Positions 8,552-15,037 of a DNA stretch of 17,509 nt are shown here, piece after piece. The position numbers and the translations under genes were made by a program. Origin of the DNA: JAAYWY01 sp050945275 (GTDB lineage Bacteria > Bacillota > DTU030 > DUMP01); assembly GCA_050945275.1 (NCBI GenBank), contig JBMNSQ010000026.1, positions 1-17,509 of the forward strand. The letters are read 5' to 3'. Position 1 is the stretch's first letter. Each line of letters starts with the position of its first letter. The notes below the pieces were generated by a model. That model was not told the DNA's origin. It did not search any database and saw nothing but the letters and a program-made list of their open reading frames with translations.

Positions 8552-8874
8552 CAATTGGTTTGACCTTCTTGATCCTGAGCTGGTGTATCCTTCTTGTTTG
8601 GAGTTTGGCTTTTTTGCTGTAGGCGCTCTAGCTCTGATTCCAGTTGCTGTATCCGTTGGGCCGCTTCTCTCAAATCACGCTTTTGCTTTATTAATCCGAG
8701 AGTACCAAGCAAGAACACCGCTACCGCCCCCAAAGCGGCAGATCCAAGTATAATCAAAACCAAAGACGTTTCAAATCGCCAAGCCAAAAAGGACACAGCT
8801 ACCGCTATGGCATTTTGAACAGCAAAAACAGCTATTAATAAAGCACAAATCAAAGCTAGTACCAGCTTAAACAA
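8551..8874 (-). CDS. LapA-domain (DUF1049) membrane protein
   Basis: This small inner-membrane protein has two transmembrane helices (about 3-22 and 38-61). A cytoplasmic coiled coil rich in Arg, Glu and Gln (about 63-90) and a polar tail to residue 107 follow. The pattern FAVQN (17-21) and FLAWRF (29-34) followed by LVLIILGSAALGA is the lipopolysaccharide-assembly protein A domain, also widespread in Gram-positive bacteria, where its role is not established. In E. coli LapA works with LapB on LPS synthesis, which cannot apply to a Gram-positive cell. The start is TTG with GGGAGGGG 6 nt upstream, and that site is buried in a hairpin (8880-8907). Its stop overlaps the recJ start. Confidence 0.85.
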   Translation of the reverse strand: MFKLVLALICALLIAVFAVQNAIAVAVSFLAWRFETSLVLIILGSAALGAVAVFLLGTLGLIKQKRDLREAAQRIQQLESELERLQQKSQTPNKKDTPAQDQEGQTN

Positions 8875-8879
8875 ATAAG

Positions 8880-8907
8880 ACCCCTCCCCGTTATGTCGGT
8901 GAGAGGT
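8880..8907 (-). promoter_or_regulatory. hairpin that buries the lapA ribosome binding site
   Basis: On the minus strand ACCTCTC (8901-8907) pairs with GAGGGGT (8880-8886) with one G-U wobble. After an A-G mismatch, CCG (8897-8899) pairs with CGG (8888-8890), closing a 6-nt loop. The lapA Shine-Dalgarno GGGAGGGG (8881-8888) lies wholly in the 3' arm. The VWA stop codon is at 8915-8917, so a ribosome ending there would disturb the stem. This suggests VWA-to-lapA coupling or an on/off switch. A weak terminator (following bases CTTATTTG) is the alternative. Confidence 0.5.
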
Positions 8908-8914
8908 TTATTCG

Positions 8915-10627
8915 TCACTTATTGCAATTATTCCTGCTAACTACTCTGCGTCGACGCAGTTCCTGATGCACCACCTTGGCTAGTACCCCTGGCTCTAATT
9001 CCTTAACAATATAGAGCTGCCCACCGCTTCGACGACACAACTCTTCCATGAACGTTTGGTTAGGATTAAGACCAATACATACAAATTGCGACAGTAAACC
9101 TTTGAGCTTCTCTGCTTGTTCTAAGGCATCTGAACTAGCATCGTTACCTTTTAACGGCACTGTAGGAATGCCGTCAGTAATTAGTACCACCAAGGGCTTT
9201 TGCACTCGGCGCTGCATCAAGAAAGTATGTGTTTCGGCGAGGGCCTTAGCCATCGGTGTTAATCCGGTAGCTTTTAGTGCCAATAGTTGAGCTTGAATTT
9301 TAGCCAAAGAGCTAGTAAACATTGGCGGAACCAAAACCTCATCCTCTTGAAAAGCAATAACAGCTACTTTACCCCGCGTAGCCAGTACTAGATGCTGAGC
9401 TAACATCCGAGCGGCCCGAAGCCGATCACCAGCCATAGAGGCGCTACAATCAACTACTAGAAGAATACTGAACGTTCGGCGCTCAAGGGGCTTGCTGTAA
9501 AGAAGGTCGCTCTGTCCAATAGTACCCGGAGGTATATGACCACCAACCCAACGACAACCTGCTCGGGCAACTGTGGCAGCTAAGTTCAATCTTCCTTCGG
9601 GGGTGTAAGGAGCAACCTCTTTCTTTTCTCGCAGTCTTTTCCAACCAATCCCCGGTTTTGTTGAAATTCTAGCATGTGAATGACTACCACTTAAGGGAAA
9701 GTGACGCAAAAAGCGTCGCAATCTGCTTTCAAGTTCCGGGAGATGCCTAGCAAACACCCCTAACAAGGATTGTCCTTTATCGGTTAGCATCCAACGACCA
9801 CGCTTTCTTTTAATAAAGCCTTTGCTTTTAAGAATCTCTAACGTATGATCCAAGTCCCCCCACCGTTTTCGATGTTCGTCTTTGGGTTCGAAGGGAAATT
9901 GCCGCAGCAATTGCAGCAGCTCTGCTGGAGGCATAGTCTTTGTCGCTAGTTGATGAGCTTCCTTTAATTCCGCACCGCCGTAGGCGCCGCTGGGTTTGGC
10001 ATCGGATGATTTCGTATCCTCACGAAGAAGTGAGTCACTGTCGGATGAATAAGCCGATAAATCTGCTTTCGAACCTGTTGATTGATGCAAATCGAGACTA
10101 ACCCGCTCTACTTTCCTAATTTCCAGTCCTTGTTCGACCACTTCTTCCTCTACGGCTGCCACTATGGGTATTAACAAAGGCACCTGATCAAAGTTTAGTT
10201 CTGCTGCTAAATGAACATGATTGGCATGGGCTCTTCTCAAAGAGGCTTTACGGCCAAAAGTTAAGCTGCCGGTGAGTCGGCCGCCACCAGTGGCAGTCTG
10301 AATGTCCATGCGATCAAGAATAGCTGTGCTGGCAACACCTTGTTCCTTATTCACGGCATTCATTATTGCTCCAGCTAAGGCCCGGTGATCTACCCTTCCT
10401 ACCTGGTGAAAAACATCTACATGATAAATTTCATTAGATTTGTGGCGCCCATAAAAAACTTGACCGGCGTCAGCTCCAACAACTCTTACCTCTTCCGGTT
10501 TATCGATTGATACCACATGCACCCGCCGACTAATTACCGTGCTTTCACCTAAGCGTACACCCTCACTATTAGCCAACGCATGGACAAGTTGCTGCCCTAA
10601 TTCCTTTGTTTTAGTGTTTAGAGCCAT
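8915..10627 (-). CDS. VWA-domain protein, ChlD-like partner of the AAA+ ATPase
   Basis: This 570-residue cytoplasmic protein carries a C-terminal von Willebrand factor A domain (about 385-560) with a complete metal-ion-dependent adhesion site: DCSAS (393-397), T457 in GLTPMA and D485 in LITDG. The domain most resembles the D subunit of magnesium/cobalt chelatases. Residues 1-180 are beta-rich in appearance and match nothing I recognise. A Ser/Asp-rich linker (185-215) is followed by a segment like a winged helix (about 234-290), ending in the basic stretch KRKRGRW. It overlaps the ATPase gene by 17 nt and has GAGAGGTG upstream of its ATG, so the two proteins are probably made together and act as a pair. 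The substrate is unknown. No tetrapyrrole genes are nearby, so a chelatase role is doubtful. Confidence 0.82.
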   Translation of the reverse strand: MALNTKTKELGQQLVHALANSEGVRLGESTVISRRVHVVSIDKPEEVRVVGADAGQVFYGRHKSNEIYHVDVFHQVGRVDHRALAGAIMNAVNKEQGVASTAILDRMDIQTATGGGRLTGSLTFGRKASLRRAHANHVHLAAELNFDQVPLLIPIVAAVEEEVVEQGLEIRKVERVSLDLHQSTGSKADLSAYSSDSDSLLREDTKSSDAKPSGAYGGAELKEAHQLATKTMPPAELLQLLRQFPFEPKDEHRKRWGDLDHTLEILKSKGFIKRKRGRWMLTDKGQSLLGVFARHLPELESRLRRFLRHFPLSGSHSHARISTKPGIGWKRLREKKEVAPYTPEGRLNLAATVARAGCRWVGGHIPPGTIGQSDLLYSKPLERRTFSILLVVDCSASMAGDRLRAARMLAQHLVLATRGKVAVIAFQEDEVLVPPMFTSSLAKIQAQLLALKATGLTPMAKALAETHTFLMQRRVQKPLVVLITDGIPTVPLKGNDASSDALEQAEKLKGLLSQFVCIGLNPNQTFMEELCRRSGGQLYIVKELEPGVLAKVVHQELRRRRVVSRNNCNK

Positions 10628-12023
10628 CGGTCACCTCTCCCACGGCAACAGCATCGGCAACTTCTAACTCAAAAAGAGGCCGCGCCGTTGATGGAGGAGT
10701 CACTAGGGGCATATCTAGCGGGTTACTCATTTTAGGTACAGAGGACTGCTTGGTACGAACACGTTTACCCTGCCCCAGATTGGCCACTTTACTCTTACCT
10801 TCACTCGATTGAAAAACATCACGCCGTCGGCCCATTAACTGACTACACCACGTTACTACCCTTTCCCACCAGCCCACCCGTTGATTTTTCATTGAAGAAG
10901 AACTCTTACCAGCTGACAATGGTTGGTCTTGTTCCAACAAGGCAGAAGTAGCGCCGCTAGCGGCTGCCCAAGCTGGACTTTCCAGCAGATTTCGTTCACG
11001 CTGTAAATCCTGAAGAACTGTCTCTAGTTGTTCCGGGTTTAAGCGGTGTCTGAGCGCCGCTGGAGCTACCATCAATACATCATCCCATGTTACCTCATAA
11101 CCACCACGTCGAGCAGTAGCCAACACAGCCCCGGTTTTAACCGCTTCTAAAGCTCGCAAACTTTCAAGATTATGATTGAGGTAAATCTCAGCCAAAGATT
11201 CCAAAATGACATCCGGTATTTCAATTATCGGTACACGGCTAGCCATTTCTACCAATCGCTGACTCAATCTATCGTCAGCTTTTTGCTCTCGGTCAAAACG
11301 CACCGAGGATTGATCGGGATTCAAAATTTCCAATAACGACGCCACCTCCCTGGGACGACCCATATGGACCATAAAGTCGAAGCGGTCGGACAACTGACGC
11401 CTTATGTCTGCTAAAGAACCCGGATCCTCGTCTGGATTAGAGGCAGCCCATATACTCGCTCGTAAAGGAAGCGAAACCGTGGGCAAGCCATTTTCCTCAA
11501 TTTGCACGCGTCCGGGTTTTGTCCCCATAGCGTCAAGTAAAATATCTGTGAGTTCAGGAGCAGTATCAGCCAGTCGATTTATTTCATCCACCAACACTAT
11601 ACCCCGATGAGCCCTGGGCAATATTCCCGGAAGTAGAGCTGCTTCAGGATGATCGACATTAGTCAACTGCTTTAGATCCAATGAACCTACCACGGTTCCA
11701 ATTTTGGCCGAATGCGATATTTCAAGGTAAGGAGTGTTTACTTTCTCTCTTTCTAACGTTGCTTTCTCCTCTGCTGTTAGGTAGCTATGACTCGGACAGT
11801 GAGGATTTCCTGGATCACAGTTAAACTGGCAATCTTTTATACGAACCACCGTAGGTAAAATTGAGCGGGCGGACCGTAAAATGGTGGTCTTACCCGTTCC
11901 GCGCAAACCTTCCGCATGCAGATGTACCGGCATGCCAGCAGCCAAACCAATAACACCTAGCTCGGTAAAAAAGAATAGCTCCTTGTTCCCTTCATGTCGA
12001 ACTAAAGAAGTGTAGGAACGCAC
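10611..12023 (-). CDS. ChlI-like AAA+ ATPase
   Basis: This is an AAA+ ATPase of the magnesium-chelatase I / MoxR side of the superfamily. Walker A is GLRGTGKTT (39-47), Walker B is GIVLVDEINR (141-150), sensor 1 is AASNPDED (193-200) and the arginine-finger region QLSDRFD is at 210-216. Between Walker A and B lies a C-x3-C-x6-C-x2-H cluster (C65, C69, C76, H79), which could hold zinc or an iron-sulfur cluster. It sits in the loop where ChlI proteins have a related FNxDP sequence. The lid domain runs to about 345. The last 120 residues are a variable tail with an aromatic/basic patch VGWWERVVTWC (383-393). The start is GTG, 10 nt after AAGGAGAGG. It is probably the first gene of an operon with the VWA protein. 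Such pairs usually remodel or load a partner, but the partner is unknown. Confidence 0.85.
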   Translation of the reverse strand: MRSYTSLVRHEGNKELFFFTELGVIGLAAGMPVHLHAEGLRGTGKTTILRSARSILPTVVRIKDCQFNCDPGNPHCPSHSYLTAEEKATLEREKVNTPYLEISHSAKIGTVVGSLDLKQLTNVDHPEAALLPGILPRAHRGIVLVDEINRLADTAPELTDILLDAMGTKPGRVQIEENGLPTVSLPLRASIWAASNPDEDPGSLADIRRQLSDRFDFMVHMGRPREVASLLEILNPDQSSVRFDREQKADDRLSQRLVEMASRVPIIEIPDVILESLAEIYLNHNLESLRALEAVKTGAVLATARRGGYEVTWDDVLMVAPAALRHRLNPEQLETVLQDLQRERNLLESPAWAAASGATSALLEQDQPLSAGKSSSSMKNQRVGWWERVVTWCSQLMGRRRDVFQSSEGKSKVANLGQGKRVRTKQSSVPKMSNPLDMPLVTPPSTARPLFELEVADAVAVGEVTDGSKH

Positions 12024-12054
12024 GGTAGTCCATCCTCTCCTTCACAAACAGCAT

Positions 12055-12067
12055 CTAGTGCCACTAG
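12055..12067. promoter_or_regulatory. 13-base palindrome upstream of the AAA+ gene
   Basis: CTAGTG and CACTAG flank a single central base and are exact inverted repeats. The site lies about 30 nt before the GTG start of the AAA+ gene, inside the only non-coding space that could hold its promoter. I found no convincing -10/-35 pair here. An operator is possible, but a chance palindrome is not excluded. Confidence 0.25.
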
Positions 12068-12101
12068 TTTACCCCAAAGAAGTGGCCTTGATGCCGGAAT
12101 A

Positions 12102-12158
12102 AAAAAGTCCCCTTTGAGTCCTGAGCTTTTGTTATTTCAAGCGTCTACTCAAAGGGGA
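12102..12158 (-). terminator. intrinsic terminator of secDF
   Basis: On the minus strand TCCCCTTTGAGT (12147-12158) pairs perfectly with ACTCAAAGGGGA (12108-12119), a 12-bp stem around a long 27-nt loop. It is followed by CTTTTTT. It lies about 55 nt after the secDF stop and separates secDF from the AAA+ operon. Confidence 0.8.
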
Positions 12159-12213
12159 GCATATCAGGCGAGTGTTTTTTTCTCTTTACGGGGCTTTTTA
12201 TGCATTTGTAAAC

Positions 12214-14274
12214 TTAAGCTTTCTTTTGCAAAAGATACCACAGCGGTGATGCGATAAGAATAGATGAATAGGTGCCAGCTAAAAGTCCGATAAAGAGCGC
12301 CAGCGCGAATACTTTAGTAGTTTCGCCCCCGAAAATAAGCAGAGCCACTACTGCGAACAAAGTAGTTAAAGATGTATTTATAGACCTAGTTAGCGTCTCC
12401 AGAATGCTTCTATTTACCAATTGTTTTAGAGTTTCCTTCTTACTGGTTTTTGCATTCTCCCGAATACGGTCAAATATTACAATAGTATCGTTAATAGAGT
12501 AGCCTACAATAGTCAAGATAGCAGCAATAAAAGTACTGTCAATTTCTATTTGTAACAAAGCAAAGATGCTGATCGTAACTAAAACATCGTGTATAAGGGC
12601 TATTACACCAGCGATAGCATACTTTATCTCAAACCGTAGGGCAATATAAATCAGCATTAAAACAGCGGAAATACCAAGAGCCAATAAGGCATTATTTCTA
12701 AGCTCCGAACTGATAACGGCACCAACCTTTTCAATGCGGAGCACGTCATAAGGACCTACTTCGTCTTCAAATGCCGTCAAGACATCGCGCTGCATCTCAT
12801 CACTGAGTTCCTTGGTGCGAATAAGCAATGTTTCATTGCCTGTTTCTTGTAAGGTGCTTTTTTCTAAATCAAAGTTAGCTAGTACTAAGCGCACTTGTTC
12901 CATAGAAGCTGACTGTTCAAACTGTAGCTGCAACAAAGTACCACCTTGAAAGTCAATGCCAGGGTTCAAGCCACCATACAGCAAAAGAGCTACCAAACCG
13001 ATGGCAATAGCTGCACCGGACAAACCAAACCCTACTTTGCGTTTGCCCACCAAATCCAATGTTGACCTTATCGTTCTTCCTGTCCTTACATCAACAGGCA
13101 GCCCAATGTTTACCACTAGACGTAGAAGATATTTAGTAACAACCACCGCGCTCACCATACTGGCAATAATACCGACACCTAAAGTAATAGCAAACCCGCG
13201 AATAGGTCCAGTGCCAAGATAGTACAAAACAGCAGCCGCAATTAAAGTAGTCACATTGGAGTCGATAACGGTAGCCATAGCTCTGGTAAAACCGGCCTCT
13301 ACCGCCGACCTGATAGTCTTGCCGCTCTTACGCTCCTCCTTAATTCTCTCGAAAATAATAACATTAGTATCTACGGCCATGCCAATTGAGAGAATAAAAC
13401 CGGCAATACCAGGTAATGTGAGGGTCGCCCGCAAGGCAGCCAACACTAACAGAACCAGCAATACATATACCGACAAAGCAAAGTCAGCTACTAACCCAAA
13501 GACACCATAATAGAGCATCATAAAGATCAACACTGCCACTATGCCAATCATAAAAGCTCGCTTGCTTTTTTCGATAGAATCTTGTCCCAAAGTCGGTCCA
13601 ACTGTACGGTTCTCGATGATTTCTACCTTAACAGGTAGTGCACCCGAACGCAGAGCAATAGCGTAACGTTGAGCTTCTTCGGCCGATTCAATGCCATTGA
13701 TAACAGCTTTGCCATCGCGAATGACATCTCTTACTACCGGGGCAGTTACTACCTGCTTGTCCAGCAAAATAAAGAGCGGCTGACCTACATTAGTTTCGGT
13801 GGCAGCAGCAAATCGTTTGCTTCCTTCAGCATTAAACTCCAATGACACTACTGGTTTGTTTTCCTGATCATAGACAAAACGAGCATCTTTTAGATCCTTC
13901 CCCGTTAACCAAACCTGTCCATTTTGGTCGGCAAACTCAAGATCAGCTGTCATTTTAATCACTCGTACGGCTTCTTCTGAATCCTTAAGACCGGGAAGTT
14001 CTACAATAATACGGTGAGACCCTTCCGGTATAATCAGCGGTTCGGTAACACCAAACTGGTTAATGCGATCGTTAATAATCCGCATAACGCCCTGGCGAGA
14101 TTGTTCATCCACTTTGGCCTCTGGCGTATCTACCAAATTAAGCACCAAATGAGTACCGCCTCTTAGATCCAGACCTAGTCTGATATTATTTTTCACGGGG
14201 TTAACCGCCCCCAGCCCTAGCAAAGTTACTAGGACCACAACCAGTAGCAATTTCGATCCGTTGGCCCACTTCAA
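12214..14274 (-). CDS. secDF: fused protein-export membrane protein SecDF
   Basis: SecD and SecF use the proton (or sodium) gradient to pull exported proteins through the SecYEG channel. Here both are one polypeptide of about 686 residues with 12 expected membrane helices. The SecD half has LGLDLRGG (34-41), a large extracytoplasmic P1 region and SIGMAVDTNVIIFERI with the proton-path Asp at 302. The SecF half starts near 405, with GIDFQGGTLL (439-448) and YSINDTIVIFDRI with Asp 596. I place the start at TTG (14272-14274) because AAGGAGG lies exactly 8 nt upstream. A GTG 13 codons earlier has no such site and would put the ribosome site inside the gene. It has its own strong promoter and terminator, so it is probably a single-gene unit. 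YajC is encoded 2.5 kb upstream. Confidence 0.96.
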   Translation of the reverse strand: MKWANGSKLLLVVVLVTLLGLGAVNPVKNNIRLGLDLRGGTHLVLNLVDTPEAKVDEQSRQGVMRIINDRINQFGVTEPLIIPEGSHRIIVELPGLKDSEEAVRVIKMTADLEFADQNGQVWLTGKDLKDARFVYDQENKPVVSLEFNAEGSKRFAAATETNVGQPLFILLDKQVVTAPVVRDVIRDGKAVINGIESAEEAQRYAIALRSGALPVKVEIIENRTVGPTLGQDSIEKSKRAFMIGIVAVLIFMMLYYGVFGLVADFALSVYVLLVLLVLAALRATLTLPGIAGFILSIGMAVDTNVIIFERIKEERKSGKTIRSAVEAGFTRAMATVIDSNVTTLIAAAVLYYLGTGPIRGFAITLGVGIIASMVSAVVVTKYLLRLVVNIGLPVDVRTGRTIRSTLDLVGKRKVGFGLSGAAIAIGLVALLLYGGLNPGIDFQGGTLLQLQFEQSASMEQVRLVLANFDLEKSTLQETGNETLLIRTKELSDEMQRDVLTAFEDEVGPYDVLRIEKVGAVISSELRNNALLALGISAVLMLIYIALRFEIKYAIAGVIALIHDVLVTISIFALLQIEIDSTFIAAILTIVGYSINDTIVIFDRIRENAKTSKKETLKQLVNRSILETLTRSINTSLTTLFAVVALLIFGGETTKVFALALFIGLLAGTYSSILIASPLWYLLQKKA

Positions 14275-14282
14275 TACCGTTT

Positions 14283-14289
14283 CCTCCTT
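14283..14289 (-). promoter_or_regulatory. ribosome binding site that fixes the secDF start
   Basis: AAGGAGG, fully complementary to the 16S rRNA anti-SD core, lies 8 nt before the TTG at 14272-14274. It overrules the longer in-frame GTG start at 14313. Confidence 0.8.
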
Positions 14290-14315
14290 TTCCCCGAGTA
14301 CCGGCCTAAGCACGA

Positions 14316-14339
14316 GCTACGCCAGCCACACCTGGCAGC
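14316..14339 (-). promoter_or_regulatory. leader hairpin in the secDF 5' UTR
   Basis: In the predicted secDF leader, GCT-GCCAG pairs with CTGGC-(GT)-AGC around a 6-nt loop: eight pairs with a 2-nt bulge. It lies between the promoter and the ribosome site and leaves the latter free. It may only stabilise the 5' end, and I match it to no known riboswitch. Confidence 0.3.
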
Positions 14340-14360
14340 ACCTTCTTTATCGTCCACCAT

Positions 14361-14390
14361 ATTATAGTGATGACGCTAACTCATTGTCAA
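14361..14390 (-). promoter_or_regulatory. near-perfect sigma-A promoter of secDF
   Basis: The minus strand shows consensus TTGACA (14385-14390), an 18-nt spacer and consensus TATAAT (14361-14366). Transcription should start near 14354, giving a leader of about 80 nt before the TTG start. The -35 box lies in a perfect 10-bp palindrome GTCAATTGAC (14386-14395), which could be a regulator site or coincidence. Confidence 0.82.
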
Positions 14391-14404
14391 TTGACGATCT
14401 AAGA

Positions 14405-14944
14405 TTAAGCACAATGCCTTTTCCTAAATGTACTTTGATCTATGTACATAAGATAAATATCACGATTCGCCCCTCCAAAGCGATGCCTATTCTTAAGAAC
14501 CGCCTCTTTTTTGAACCCGATGCCAAGATAGCAGCGTATGGCTCGCGTATTGTATTGGTATACCCGAAGATATATTTTATTTAGTCTTAGATTAGTAAAG
14601 GCTATCTCTAACGTTAACTTTATTGCTTGCGTACCAAATCCCATTCCCCGGCAATTTGGGTCGCCAATACATATTTTAAGTTCCGCTTCTCTAAGTCGCC
14701 AACTTATTTGGGTTAGTTCTACTTCCCCAATAAACCCATACCTTTTGGTTTCAATAGCCCACAACCGATTATTGGTTTGTCCCATTAAAGCTAAACAACG
14801 TTCGCGGTATGTAAGGCCGCTGCTGTCTTCATCAAAACCGAAAAAATAACCGATCTCAGCGTCTTGATCCCAATCTTTCATGTGCTGAAGATCGCTTTCT
14901 AATAATGGTCTTAAATATATATCTTCTTGCTCTGCATTTGGCAC
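14405..14944 (-). CDS. GNAT-family N-acetyltransferase (RimJ/RimL-like)
   Basis: This is a 179-residue cytoplasmic acetyl-CoA-dependent acetyltransferase of the RimJ/RimL (Acetyltransf_3) type. It opens with IYLRPLLESDL, the usual first strand. The acetyl-CoA pyrophosphate loop RGMGFG is at 99-104, and the motif B region YNTRAIRCYLGIGFKKEA is at 131-148. The acceptor (a ribosomal protein, another protein or a small molecule) cannot be told. The start is GTG with AGGAGG 8 nt upstream. It sits about 93 nt after the carboxypeptidase gene and before the secDF promoter, a place not normally held by an acetyltransferase, so it may be an accessory insertion. Its DNA looks more AT-rich than its neighbours by eye. 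Confidence 0.87.
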   Translation of the reverse strand: MPNAEQEDIYLRPLLESDLQHMKDWDQDAEIGYFFGFDEDSSGLTYRERCLALMGQTNNRLWAIETKRYGFIGEVELTQISWRLREAELKICIGDPNCRGMGFGTQAIKLTLEIAFTNLRLNKIYLRVYQYNTRAIRCYLGIGFKKEAVLKNRHRFGGANRDIYLMYIDQSTFRKRHCA

Positions 14945-15037
14945 TGCCTCTTCCTCCTATCTCTTCATGGGACAGAAATACCCTAAGATATTCGGGCAGC
15001 GCCTTTACATTTCCTCTCGGTAAATTGAACCAAACGC

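Noticed and set aside
10611..12023. True magnesium chelatase subunit I
   Set aside because: The fold matches, but there is no large H subunit and no tetrapyrrole gene nearby, so I name only the family.
12956..13510. Plus-strand frames opposite secDF
   Set aside because: They are complementary images of membrane-helix codons and resemble no protein family.
14314..14404. Known riboswitch in the secDF leader
   Set aside because: The leader is only about 80 nt with one modest hairpin, and no conserved aptamer core is recognisable.
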